From Erysipelotrichaceae bacterium (lineage in GTDB: Bacteria > Bacillota_I > Bacilli_A > Erysipelotrichales > Coprobacillaceae): a DNA stretch of 34,805 nucleotides. The position numbers and the translations under genes were made by a program. Numbering within the stretch: the first letter of the stretch is position 1; each line of letters begins with the position of its first letter. The stretch covers positions 1-34,805 of the forward strand of contig JAETPY010000023.1 in the NCBI GenBank assembly GCA_021770925.1, in the 5' to 3' direction. The notes beneath the pieces are model-generated. The model did no database searches and was not told the DNA's origin. It saw nothing but the letters and a program-made list of their open reading frames with translations. Below, piece after piece: positions 7,820 to 15,770 of this stretch.

Positions 7820-8497
7820 ATGAAAAAAGAAGCCCCTAAAATAAATACAAGGTTACGCAGTCATACAATCATCGTTCCTGAATGCATTCGTAATGCTAGT
7901 GGAATCGTAATTAATGGAAAGAGAATTAAATCATTATTATTTTCTACTGATGTTGCTGTGATTTCTAATTGTAATGCTGATGCTGTAATTGCTGTATATC
8001 CCTTTACCCCAACAATGCAAATAACTAATGCAATTATTGATGTTTCACAAAGACCAGTTTTTGCAGGCGTAGGAGGCGGTACTACCGCAGGTCCACGAGT
8101 TCGGGAAATTGCTTTAGATGCCGAATTACATGGTGCTACTGCTGTTGTACTAAACGCCCCAACTAAAACTGAATTTATCCAGGAATTATCTGATTATGTT
8201 GATATTCCTGTTGTTTTATCAATTGTTTCTTTAGATGAAAATCTTGAAGAGAGAATGCTGCATTCAGGAGCAACGATCGTCAATGTTTCTGGAGGTAAAA
8301 ACACTGTCGCAATCGTAAAAGAACTTCGTAAAATTTCACCACATTTTCCAATCATTGCAACTGGAGGTCCAACAATTGAAACCATCCAGAAAGTTATTGA
8401 AGCTGGAGCCAATGCCGTCACCTACACCCCTCCATCAAATGGTGACATCTTTAAATTGATGATGGAGGAATACCGGCAACGATGTCATAAACCCTGA
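7820..8497 (+). CDS. conserved barrel-like protein of unknown function (often labelled hydrolase)
   Basis: About 225 residues, cytosolic. I recognise the family from conserved sequence in Firmicutes but know of no proven reaction. It has alternating strand-helix order like a small (beta/alpha) barrel, with glycine-rich loops FAGVGGGTTAGPR and IIATGGPTIETIQ and the C-terminal GANAVTYTPPSNG. Such GG loops bind phosphate groups in ThiE/TrpF-like barrels, so a phosphorylated ligand is a reasonable guess only. An AAAGG site at 7806-7810 favours ATG 7817 or 7820 over the in-frame ATG at 7787. It is monocistronic and ends at a shared terminator. Confidence 0.75.
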   Translation: MKKEAPKINTRLRSHTIIVPECIRNASGIVINGKRIKSLLFSTDVAVISNCNADAVIAVYPFTPTMQITNAIIDVSQRPVFAGVGGGTTAGPRVREIALDAELHGATAVVLNAPTKTEFIQELSDYVDIPVVLSIVSLDENLEERMLHSGATIVNVSGGKNTVAIVKELRKISPHFPIIATGGPTIETIQKVIEAGANAVTYTPPSNGDIFKLMMEEYRQRCHKP

Positions 8498-8514
8498 AAT
8501 TATATAATCAAAAA

Positions 8515-8540
8515 CCCTCGTTAATTTTACGAGGGCTATT
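8515..8540. terminator. bidirectional terminator between converging genes
   Basis: CCCTCGT (8515-8521) pairs with ACGAGGG (8529-8535). It is followed by CTATTTTAT on the plus strand and TTTTTG on the minus strand, so it can serve both the barrel protein gene and thrS. Confidence 0.85.
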
Positions 8541-8546
8541 TTATAT

Positions 8547-10280
8547 TTATTTTTTGCTTTCAATTTGCTGCTTTAACATCTCAATAAACTGTGTAAATGT
8601 AACAGTAGTTTGTTTTTGTTCACCATGTTTACGATATGTAACCGTTTTTTCATCACGTTCATTATTACCAAGAACTAATAAATATGGAACTTTTTCCATT
8701 TGTCCTTCGCGAATACGATAACCAAGTTTTTCTTCTCGAGCATCCATTTCTACCTTAAACCCTTCCTTTTGTAACAACTCAGTTACCTCTTTAGCATATT
8801 CCAAATGATATTCATTATTTACTGGTAATACTTTTACTTGTACAGGTGCTAACCATAATGGGAAAATACCGGCAAAATGTTCAATTAATATACCGATAAA
8901 TCTTTCAATTGAACCAAAGATAACACGATGTATCATAATTGGTCGAACCTTTTCACCTTTATCATCAATATAAGTTATATCAAATCTTTCTGGTAAATTC
9001 ATATCTAATTGAATCGTTCCACACTGCCATACTCTTCCTAAACTATCCTTAACATGAAAATCTAATTTAGGACCATAAAAAGCACCATCACCAGGATTAA
9101 CTTTATAATCTTTACCAGCAGCTTTACATGCAGCAGCAAGTGCTGCTTCAGACTTTTCCCAAATAGCAAGATCACCAATATATTTCTTTTCTGGACGAGT
9201 TGATAATTCAATTTCATAACTTAAATTTAAGCTGCCATATACACGATCAATAAAATTGATCAATCTAATGATTTCATCTTCAATCTGATCTGGTGTCATA
9301 TAAATATGGGCATCATCTTGAGTAAAAGTACGAACTCTAAACAAACCATTTAAAGCCCCACTTGCTTCATGACGATGAACCTGGCCAAGCTCTCCCATTC
9401 TAAGAGGTAAATCTTTATAAGAATGTAAACTATTTTTATATACTAACAAACTTCCTGGACAATTCATCGGTTTAATTGCAAACTCACGATCATCTACTAT
9501 ACTTGTATACATATTTTCTTTATAATTGGCCCAATGTCCACTTGTTTCCCATAGTTCTCGTGACATCATAATAGGTGTTTTAATAAACTCGTAGCCTTCT
9601 TTTGTATGTTCTTCATACCAATATTGCTCTAAAGTATTTCGTAAGATCATTCCTTTTGGTAAGAAAAATGGCATTCCTGGAGCATATTCACTCATCATAA
9701 ATAACCCAAGCTCTTTCCCTAATTTTTTATGATCTCGACGTTTGGCTTCTTCTAATAAATCAAGATGTTCCTGTAAAGCTTCAGCTGTTTCAAAACATAC
9801 TCCATAAATTCTTTGTAAAACCTTATTTTCTTTATCACCTTTCCAATAAGCTCCAGAATGTTTAGTTAATTTAAAATTTTTACAAGATTTAACTGTTTCA
9901 ACATGTGGTCCCCGACACAAATCAACAAAATCCCCCTGACGATAACAACTAATGTTGATATCATCTTCAAAATTATTAATTAAATCAATCTTATATTCAT
10001 CATCTTTAAACATTTCTAAAGCTTGTTCTTTTGTAATTTCTTCACGAACGATTCGCTTACCATCTTTACAGATTTTTTTCATTTCTTTTTCAATTTTTGT
10101 AATATCTTCATCTTTAATAACATCATCACCTAAATCAACATCATAGTAAAATCCCTCACTAACTACAGGACCAACCCAAAATTTAGCATGAGGATATAAA
10201 TGTTTAATTGCTTGTGCCATCACATGAGCACAAGAATGATTTAACACACTTAATCTTTCATCTTCTTTAAAATCAATCAT
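8547..10280 (-). CDS. thrS: threonyl-tRNA synthetase lacking the TGS domain
   Basis: This enzyme charges tRNA-Thr. At 577 residues it is about 60 shorter than the usual bacterial enzyme, and the missing part is the N-terminal TGS domain. The protein starts directly with the editing domain: HSCAH (His15, His19) and CRGPH, the four metal/proofreading residues, are all kept. The catalytic core shows motif 2 (RHEASGALNGLFRVR), the zinc ligands in MNCPGS, QDDAHIY and IHRVIFGSIERFIGIL, and a normal anticodon-binding domain from about 470. The start overlaps the upstream acetyltransferase stop by four bases, so there is no room for a longer N-terminus. A T-box controls the operon. Confidence 0.94.
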   Translation of the reverse strand: MIDFKEDERLSVLNHSCAHVMAQAIKHLYPHAKFWVGPVVSEGFYYDVDLGDDVIKDEDITKIEKEMKKICKDGKRIVREEITKEQALEMFKDDEYKIDLINNFEDDINISCYRQGDFVDLCRGPHVETVKSCKNFKLTKHSGAYWKGDKENKVLQRIYGVCFETAEALQEHLDLLEEAKRRDHKKLGKELGLFMMSEYAPGMPFFLPKGMILRNTLEQYWYEEHTKEGYEFIKTPIMMSRELWETSGHWANYKENMYTSIVDDREFAIKPMNCPGSLLVYKNSLHSYKDLPLRMGELGQVHRHEASGALNGLFRVRTFTQDDAHIYMTPDQIEDEIIRLINFIDRVYGSLNLSYEIELSTRPEKKYIGDLAIWEKSEAALAAACKAAGKDYKVNPGDGAFYGPKLDFHVKDSLGRVWQCGTIQLDMNLPERFDITYIDDKGEKVRPIMIHRVIFGSIERFIGILIEHFAGIFPLWLAPVQVKVLPVNNEYHLEYAKEVTELLQKEGFKVEMDAREEKLGYRIREGQMEKVPYLLVLGNNERDEKTVTYRKHGEQKQTTVTFTQFIEMLKQQIESKK

Positions 10281-10801
10281 TTTTCTTCTCCTATCCAGAA
10301 ACGTAAAACCGTTTCTTTACTTTCTTTATCATAATATTCATTCTCTAATTTACCGCCACATTTTTCAATTGTTTTTCTCGAAGCCGTATTTTCTTTGTCA
10401 CAAGTAATCAAAATTGGATAAATATCCCATTTTTTACAAATTTCAACTGCTTCTTTTAACATTGCAGCACCATAACCCTTTTGCCTTTGACTAGGTAAAA
10501 CACTATAGCCAATATGACCACCTCTTTTTAATAAGAAATCATTTAAGCAATGCCGGATATTAATCGTTCCAACCACCTGATCATCTTCAACATAAAAATA
10601 TGTGGTTCCAGGAACATAGCCATCTTTTAAATTAATCCCTAGATGATTTTGCTTTTCTCGCTTAAGCCAGTTTTCATATTCATTAAAATTTTGATTTCCA
10701 CCAGCACCATGAATATGATTTTCCTTACTAGCAAACATTTCATTCATATAATTTAACATTGCTTCTTTATGTTTATCACTAGGATAGACTAATTTAGCCA
10801 T
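10277..10801 (-). CDS. GNAT-family N-acetyltransferase cotranscribed with thrS
   Basis: A 174-residue acetyltransferase of the GNAT fold. The acetyl-CoA loop is GYSVLPSQRQKGYGAAML (Q/R-x-x-G-x-G/A signature), followed by KKWDIYPILITCDKENTASRKTIEKCGGKLE, typical of RimJ/RimL-like or YkkB-like enzymes. The substrate is unknown. It is the first gene after the threonine T-box and overlaps thrS by four bases, so it is made when tRNA-Thr is uncharged. That suggests a link with threonine, tRNA-Thr or the synthetase, but passenger status is possible. Confidence 0.88.
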   Translation of the reverse strand: MAKLVYPSDKHKEAMLNYMNEMFASKENHIHGAGGNQNFNEYENWLKREKQNHLGINLKDGYVPGTTYFYVEDDQVVGTINIRHCLNDFLLKRGGHIGYSVLPSQRQKGYGAAMLKEAVEICKKWDIYPILITCDKENTASRKTIEKCGGKLENEYYDKESKETVLRFWIGEEK

Positions 10802-10820
10802 ACATTTCCTCCTTTAAATA

Positions 10821-10847
10821 AAAAACTCTCATCCAAAGGACGAGAGT
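10821..10847 (-). terminator. terminator of the Thr T-box
   Basis: ACTCTCGTCC (10847-10838) pairs with GGATGAGAGT (10834-10825) on the minus strand and is followed by TTTTTTATTT. It lies directly after the T-box core. Confidence 0.88.
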
Positions 10848-11035
10848 ATCGTGGTACCACCTTAATTTGTTATCAATATAACCTCAAAGCTATAACGCAC
10901 TACCGACATTCTCTTTCGAGTGTTGCATATTAGGGAGTACCTAAATAACCTCATCAAGACTTGCACCAACCGTCTTTTCTCTAAATCAAAGCATTATCTA
11001 GACATATCCTAAATCACTGCATCTTATTTACTCTT
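10821..11035 (-). promoter_or_regulatory. T-box riboswitch, probable Thr (ACU) specifier
   Basis: The core AATTAAGGTGGTACCACG (10867-10850) is followed by a terminator. Stem I can be folded with TGCA/TGCA and TTTAGG/CCTAA at its base and CTAGATAA/TTATTTAG above an internal loop whose 3' side is GTACTC. The loop contains ACT, the only Thr codon near this place, which fits the downstream thrS. The T-box identity is firm; the codon position is from hand folding. Confidence 0.88.
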
Positions 11036-11038
11036 TTA

Positions 11039-11066
11039 ATTCTACTCATTTATAGATTAAAGTCAA
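11039..11066 (-). promoter_or_regulatory. promoter of the Thr T-box operon
   Basis: TTGACT (11066-11061) and TAGAAT (11044-11039) on the minus strand are 16 bases apart and sit just before Stem I. Confidence 0.65.
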
Positions 11067-11075
11067 CAAATTTAT

Positions 11076-11312
11076 TTATTTAACTTTTTCATTTTGTTTA
11101 GCTAAATAATCCATTCTAATATTATCAGTTTCCTTTTTAAATGCTCGGTAGACATATTTTGAAGGCATTTTATCAAACATTGTTAAAGTATTACACTTTA
11201 AACAATATATAGCGGGGATACCTCGTACATTTATCTTTTTGATCCAATCTCCTTGTGCTTTGCATATACCACATTCATTCGTATTTTGTGGTTCAACTAT
11301 CTGTATTCTCAT
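11076..11312 (-). CDS. small CxxC...CxxC (zinc-ribbon-like) protein
   Basis: A small basic protein of about 78 residues. Two cysteine pairs, NECGICKAQGDW and IYCLKCNTLTMFD, about 22 residues apart, form a likely zinc knuckle. The rest has no recognised domain. GGGTGAT matches the ribosome site and favours ATG 11312; the in-frame ATG 11318 and GTG 11321 lie inside it. The gene is close behind the RNA pseudouridine synthase (about 60 bases) and may share its transcript. A nucleic-acid or redox role is possible but not shown. Confidence 0.65.
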   Translation of the reverse strand: MRIQIVEPQNTNECGICKAQGDWIKKINVRGIPAIYCLKCNTLTMFDKMPSKYVYRAFKKETDNIRMDYLAKQNEKVK

Positions 11313-11380
11313 TTTCATCACCCATCATACAGTATGCACTAATAAAACTAAAATTATTGTCAAACAAAGACAGACAAATA

Positions 11381-12106
11381 CTACTTAACTGCATTAACCA
11401 ATTTTTTTAAATCTTTAACCTCCTGAGGCTTTAAAATCCGATATTTACCTGGAGTTAATCCTTTTAAATTCACACATCCTACACTAACACGATGCAATCT
11501 TTTAACTGGATGTCCAACGCTTTCAAACATCTTTTTTACCTGACGATTTTTACCTTCAATAAGTTTGATCTTCAACATTGTTGTTTTATGCTCTATATCC
11601 TTACCAACAACTTTGATTTTACAAGGCAAGGTTTTTACGCCCTCTAAATAAACGCCTTTTTCTAATTTATTTAGCGTTGGCCCTGTAATTAATCCTTTGA
11701 TTGAAACCTCGTAAATCTTTTCTAAATGCGAGCGGGGATGCATAATCATATTTGCAAATTCCCCATCATTAGACATAATGATCAAACCAGTAGTATCAAA
11801 ATCTAATCGTCCTACTGGGTATATTCTTTCTTTTACATCCGTAAAATAATCCATAATAATTGGTCGATTAAATTCGTCATCTAAAGTACAGACACAGCCC
11901 TTGGGCTTATAAAAAGCATAATATACCTTATTTTCTCCAACTATAGGTTTCCCTTCAACAGTAATAAAATCTCCTTTTTTTACTTTGGTTCCTAGTTCAT
12001 TAACGACCTGACCATTTACTTTAACTTTTCCCTGAATAATTAAATCTTCAGCTTTTCTTCTTGAAGTGTAACCGCTTGCAGCAATTACTTTTTGTAATCT
12101 TTCCAT
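11381..12106 (-). CDS. rluB: rRNA pseudouridine synthase, RsuA/RluB family
   Basis: This protein isomerises uridine to pseudouridine in rRNA. In 241 residues it has an N-terminal S4 RNA-binding domain (about 1-55: LQKVIAASGYTSRRKAEDLI, KVKVNGQVVNELG) and the catalytic domain with YKPKGCVCTLDD and GRLDFDTTGLI, whose aspartate (Asp105 counted from the upstream GTG, Asp102 from the ATG) is the nucleophile. LIEGKNRQVKKMFESVGH near the end is a family motif. ATG 12106 fits the AGGTGAG site better than the upstream GTG 12115. RluB (23S) is the usual Gram-positive assignment, but RsuA or RluF specificity cannot be excluded. Confidence 0.88.
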   Translation of the reverse strand: MERLQKVIAASGYTSRRKAEDLIIQGKVKVNGQVVNELGTKVKKGDFITVEGKPIVGENKVYYAFYKPKGCVCTLDDEFNRPIIMDYFTDVKERIYPVGRLDFDTTGLIIMSNDGEFANMIMHPRSHLEKIYEVSIKGLITGPTLNKLEKGVYLEGVKTLPCKIKVVGKDIEHKTTMLKIKLIEGKNRQVKKMFESVGHPVKRLHRVSVGCVNLKGLTPGKYRILKPQEVKDLKKLVNAVK

Positions 12107-12231
12107 GTTTCTCACCTACTCCGTTTACATTATACTGAATTGTAAATTAAAAGCAACTAAATCAGAGTTTAATTTTTAATTTTATTAAATATTCAAATAC
12201 CCCTTTAATAAAATAACGTTTTTGGCTAAAA

Positions 12232-12257
12232 TATAATTATAAAAGACTTGGAGGAAC
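12232..12257 (+). promoter_or_regulatory. -10 element and ribosome site of the hydrogenase gene
   Basis: TATAAT at 12232-12237 and TTGGAGGAACT before ATG 12262 are clear. No convincing -35 and no Rex-type palindrome were seen in the 140-base gap from rluB. Confidence 0.5.
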
Positions 12258-12261
12258 TATT

Positions 12262-13785
12262 ATGAGAGGAATTTATTCATCATTAACTAAAATTAGACGT
12301 AAAGTATTCGTTGAAGTTGCAAAACTGGCTTATGAAGGTAATGACTATAGTCGAATTGAAAATTTGCCATATAAAATAATTCCAGGTGAAATAGCAACTT
12401 ATCGCGATAGTATCTTTCTAGAGCGAGCAATAGTTGGTGAAAGACTTCGTTTAACTATGGGATTATCTTTACGTCCAATCGATAAACCAGCACCAATTTC
12501 AAAAGGAATCGAAGATAGCATTATTGCTGACAAATATTATGAACCACCACTTATTAATATTATTAAGTTTGCCTGCAATAAATGTGCTGAAAAAAAGTTC
12601 GAAGTAAGTAATGGCTGTCAAGCCTGTTTAGCCCATCCATGTATGGAAGTATGTCCTAAAAACGCAATCAGCTTTAAGGATGGAAAAGCCTATATAGACC
12701 AGGATAAATGTATTAAATGTGGTCTATGTAAAACCAATTGCCCTTATGACGCTATTTTAAAAAAAGAGCGTCCTTGTGCCAAAGCTTGTGGTATGAATGC
12801 AATTGAATCTGATGAATATGGAAATGCCCATATAAATTATGATAAATGTGTTTCCTGTGGAATGTGTTTAGTCAGTTGTCCATTTGGAGCAATTGCTGAT
12901 AAAAGCCAAATCTTTCAATTAATTCAGGCAATAAAAGAAGGTGATGAGATCATTGCAGCTGTTGCCCCAGCCTTCATTGGACAATTTGGACCTAAAGTAA
13001 CACCTGAAATTCTAAAAAAAGCAATGCAGAAACTTGGTTTTAAAGATGTTGTGGAAGTTGCTATTGGAGCAGATCTATGCACTATCGATGAAGCTAAAGA
13101 TTTTTTAGAAAAGGTACCTAATCAACAGCCTTTTATGGCCACTTCCTGTTGTCCATCATGGTCAATGATGGCTAAAAAAGAATTTCCTGAATTTAAATCA
13201 TATATTTCTATGGCGCTTACACCAATGGTATTAACAGCACGTTTAATTAAGGAAAAGCATCCAAATAGTAGAGTTGTCTTTATCGGACCTTGTGCTGCTA
13301 AAAAGTTAGAAGCATCTAGAAAATCTGTTCGTAGTGAAGTGGATTTTGTTTTAACATTTGAAGAAGTAGGAGCTATGTTTGAAGCTAAAGGTATCGATTT
13401 TGCATCGTTACAGCCTGATGAAAACGATCCATTCACACAGGCAAGCAGTGATGGTAGAGGATTTGCTGTAAGTGGTGGTGTAGCTAAAGCAGTAGTTAAT
13501 TGTATAAAGGCCAAAGATCCTAATCGCGAAGTATTAGTGGAATCAGCTGAAGGTCTAGAGAATTGTAAAAAAATGTTAAAACTAGCTAAAAAAGGTAAAT
13601 ATGATGGTTATCTGCTTGAAGGTATGGCATGTCCAGGAGGCTGTGTAGCAGGAGCTGGAACACTTCTTCCAATCAACCGAGCTGCTATGGCAGTAAAGAA
13701 ATATACTAGTACTTCTGATAAATTAAATGCTAATGATTCTAAATATAAAGAATATTTAGACCTATTAATTGAAAAATATAAATAA
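12262..13785 (+). CDS. [FeFe] hydrogenase, group B-like, with N-terminal ferredoxin clusters
   Basis: An iron-only hydrogenase-type protein of 507 residues, expected to exchange electrons with ferredoxin and evolve or use H2. The N-terminal 100 residues are unrecognised. Cysteine clusters follow: CNKC at 105-108, CQACLAHPCMEVCP (119-132), CIKCGLCKTNCP (150-161), and CVSCGMCLVSCP (196-207). The H-cluster motifs are TSCCPSW (294-300), GPCAAKK (342-348) and EGMACPGGCVAGAG (453-466). GPC instead of MPC, and the altered third motif, point to group B rather than the classical HydA group. It is monocistronic. The HydE, HydF and HydG maturases are not in this window, so activity depends on genes elsewhere. 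Confidence 0.88.
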   Translation: MRGIYSSLTKIRRKVFVEVAKLAYEGNDYSRIENLPYKIIPGEIATYRDSIFLERAIVGERLRLTMGLSLRPIDKPAPISKGIEDSIIADKYYEPPLINIIKFACNKCAEKKFEVSNGCQACLAHPCMEVCPKNAISFKDGKAYIDQDKCIKCGLCKTNCPYDAILKKERPCAKACGMNAIESDEYGNAHINYDKCVSCGMCLVSCPFGAIADKSQIFQLIQAIKEGDEIIAAVAPAFIGQFGPKVTPEILKKAMQKLGFKDVVEVAIGADLCTIDEAKDFLEKVPNQQPFMATSCCPSWSMMAKKEFPEFKSYISMALTPMVLTARLIKEKHPNSRVVFIGPCAAKKLEASRKSVRSEVDFVLTFEEVGAMFEAKGIDFASLQPDENDPFTQASSDGRGFAVSGGVAKAVVNCIKAKDPNREVLVESAEGLENCKKMLKLAKKGKYDGYLLEGMACPGGCVAGAGTLLPINRAAMAVKKYTSTSDKLNANDSKYKEYLDLLIEKYK

Positions 13786-14169
13786 TATTTAAACAGATAA
13801 GAACTATAGGTTAAATCTAAATATAATTTTTAAAACCTTTAATTTTGCAGATGATAAAAGTATGTTCTAAAGTAAGAATTAAATTATCAAATAAATAAAA
13901 TTATTTAAATTTGCCTTCTCACACCACCTCACACATACAGGCTGATCATTATATTATTACAAACTATTAAAAAGGAATTGACCAATCCAAGGTCAGCTCC
14001 TTTTTTATGATTATCAAAACAACAAAAGCCAATACAGCCTCTGTTATTAAAGATTTAAAGCATTGGGTTACTTTTTCTATTAAAATTCAAGCAAAAAAGC
14101 CATCCTATTACGATGAATCTTTCGCAATTTGATGACTTTTTATTTATATATCATTAATTCAATATCATT
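13786..14169. other. non-coding stretch after the hydrogenase gene
   Basis: No gene with a ribosome site. It holds the terminator at 13970-14006. A 41-codon open frame (14007-14132, MIIKTTKANTASVIKDL...) starts in the terminator tail without a ribosome site, and may be a fragment of lost coding sequence. Confidence 0.5.
13970..14006 (+). terminator. terminator-like hairpin downstream of the hydrogenase
   Basis: AAAAAGGA pairs with TCCTTTTTT and, inside it, GACC with GGTC, followed by a T run. It lies about 185 bases after the stop codon, so its link to the hydrogenase transcript is inferred. Confidence 0.6.
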
Positions 14170-14400
14170 ATTTTTAGAAACAATAAATTATATTTACCTG
14201 CATCTAAAACATATTCATAATTATAAAACTGAAATAGTCTCTTTGACTACCATGATGATAAACACCAACAACCTCTAAAGCTTTATTAGTACCATCATAA
14301 TATATAGAAACAAAAGTTATTAATATCTGCTAACATCACATTTTCAACATAAGTAATAAAAGCTGTCTAAAATTCTTACTTGTTTTAGCCATAATTCATA
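14170..14400 (-). pseudogene. decayed coding remnant, family unknown
   Basis: Three protein-like pieces follow each other on the minus strand in different frames: AFITYVENVMLADINN, then FVSIYYDGTNKALEVVGVY, then YEYVLDAGKYNLLFLK. Each is closed by stops, as if single-base changes had broken one reading frame. I do not recognise the family. The pieces are short and base composition alone could produce some of this, so confidence is low. Confidence 0.3.
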
Positions 14401-14477
14401 TAATAGTTAAAACAGAATTAATAAGCATATCTTTTACTTATATCAATAATTATAAATAATAATCTTTTATATCTCAT

Positions 14478-14933
14478 TTAATCATAATTTTTTATTTCTA
14501 CTGCTTGTTTATCAAAATCAATAAATGTTTGAAAAGCATAATGATCTTCATCCTCATCCCAAATTTCAACAAACTTTGGTGTTACCTCAACTAATATTTC
14601 ACTCTCCTCATGACTATAAGCATTATAACTTTGCCATAAATATTTCTTATACAATTTCTCAAATTTACGTCCTGGTTCATCAATAACCAAACCTAAGTTT
14701 TTAGCAATTCCCTCTACCTGTACTCCTCCACTGCATAAAGCTACATGGGGATTTTTAAATAACTGCTGAGTTTTCCTGAAATTTTTATCTGTTTTAAAAT
14801 AAATCTTACCATCATAAAACAAACAACTAACATTTCTAACCATCACATAGTCGTCAACACTAGATGCTAATGCCATAATTTTCCAGTCTCCTAGTTTTTT
14901 AAATAATAAAGCAACACTATCTTTAAATTGCAT
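14478..14933 (-). CDS. pyridoxamine 5'-phosphate oxidase-family (flavin-binding split-barrel) protein
   Basis: A 151-residue protein of the PNPOx-like FMN-binding split-barrel group. The pattern ALASSVDDYVMVRNVSCLFYDGKIYFKTDKN, with strands alternating through KNPHVALCSGGVQVEGIAK, matches these small flavoproteins. PdxH-type substrate residues are not evident, so true pyridoxamine-phosphate oxidase activity is unlikely. It lies 12 bases downstream of ribU and shares the FMN riboswitch transcript, which supports flavin use. The actual reaction is unknown. Confidence 0.8.
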   Translation of the reverse strand: MQFKDSVALLFKKLGDWKIMALASSVDDYVMVRNVSCLFYDGKIYFKTDKNFRKTQQLFKNPHVALCSGGVQVEGIAKNLGLVIDEPGRKFEKLYKKYLWQSYNAYSHEESEILVEVTPKFVEIWDEDEDHYAFQTFIDFDKQAVEIKNYD

Positions 14934-14945
14934 TTCTTTTCCCTC

Positions 14946-15539
14946 CTATTTTGTATATTGCTTAATAATTGAACTTATTTTTTTATAAATCACAAAAGTA
15001 ATTAAACACACTATCCCATTTTTAATTAAATTAAATGGTATAATTCCAAATAATACCAATTTAAAAGTACTATCTACATATGGATTAACCGACTTACACA
15101 TTTCAATAATCATATCCATATTCATACCATATAACGCCACATAAAAAGGAATAATAATTACCAGATTAGTAAAAACTGCAACTATAATATTAGTTAACGC
15201 CCCTACTAATAAACCCTTTAATGCTCCACATTTAGTCTTATTATTCTTATAAATAAATGCAGCCGGCAAAACAAGAGCAATCCCTAACATTAAACCTTGA
15301 AGCTCCCCAGTAAACATAGAATTAGTTCCAGATAAAACTAACTGTAACAAAATCCTAACTACAACTATCATAACTGCTGCTGCAGGACCTAATGCAAATG
15401 CTCCTATTAATTCTGGTATCCCTGCAAAATCAAAACTCAAAAAGGGCGGCATAAATGGTAATGGAAACCTAAATACCATTAAAACTGCTGATAAAGCACC
15501 TAAAACTGCGATCAATACTAACTTTTTTGTTTTTTTCAT
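14946..15539 (-). CDS. ribU: riboflavin ECF transporter substrate-binding protein
   Basis: The membrane S component of an energy-coupling-factor importer, 197 residues. It binds riboflavin and works with the shared EcfA-EcfA'-EcfT module, which is not in this window. The N-terminal helix TKKLVLIAVLGALSAVLMVFRF carries the family's ALSAVL motif for EcfT contact, followed by PFLSFDFAGIPELIGAFALGP, and five further hydrophobic segments. Riboflavin specificity is supported by the FMN riboswitch directly upstream. A GGAGG site precedes the ATG. Excess FMN should shut the gene off by termination. Confidence 0.93.
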   Translation of the reverse strand: MKKTKKLVLIAVLGALSAVLMVFRFPLPFMPPFLSFDFAGIPELIGAFALGPAAAVMIVVVRILLQLVLSGTNSMFTGELQGLMLGIALVLPAAFIYKNNKTKCGALKGLLVGALTNIIVAVFTNLVIIIPFYVALYGMNMDMIIEMCKSVNPYVDSTFKLVLFGIIPFNLIKNGIVCLITFVIYKKISSIIKQYTK

Positions 15540-15550
15540 TTTTACCTCCT

Positions 15551-15585
15551 AAAATAAAAACCTGAAAACAACAAAAGTCTTCAGG
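15551..15585 (-). terminator. terminator of the FMN riboswitch
   Basis: CCTGAAGAC (15585-15577) pairs with GTTTTCAGG (15569-15561) on the minus strand and is followed by TTTTTATTTT. It is placed between the aptamer and the ribU ribosome site, so transcription termination is the likely mechanism. Confidence 0.85.
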
Positions 15586-15601
15586 TAGAATTCTAGAAAA
15601 T

Positions 15602-15718
15602 GTCTTTTCTCATCCGGACTTTAACCGTCGGTGTTAGAATTTCACTAACTCAGCCATATCTATAATATGGGTCATGGACTATAACCATCGGTAGGGACTT
15701 TCACCCTGCCACAAAGAC
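15602..15718 (-). promoter_or_regulatory. FMN riboswitch (RFN element)
   Basis: Minus-strand consensus blocks are present in order: GGCAGGGTGAAAGTCCC, TACCGATGGT, AGTCCATGACC, GCTGAGTTAGTGAAATTCT, ACCGACGGT and AAAGTCCGGATGAGA. The closing stem GTCTTT/AAAAGAC joins the two ends. Confidence 0.95.
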
Positions 15719-15770
15719 TATATTAAATTTTGGATGATAGAAACATTATCTATTACTATTATTCTACACC

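Noticed and set aside
12116-12261. Rex or CcpA control site upstream of the hydrogenase
   Set aside because: No TTGTGA/TCACAA or cre-like palindrome is visible in the gap.
13122-13514. 130-codon ORF antisense to the hydrogenase
   Set aside because: Shadow of a strongly conserved gene; no start signal.
14007-14132. 41-codon plus-strand frame starting in a terminator tail
   Set aside because: No ribosome site and the start lies in the T run; at most a fragment.
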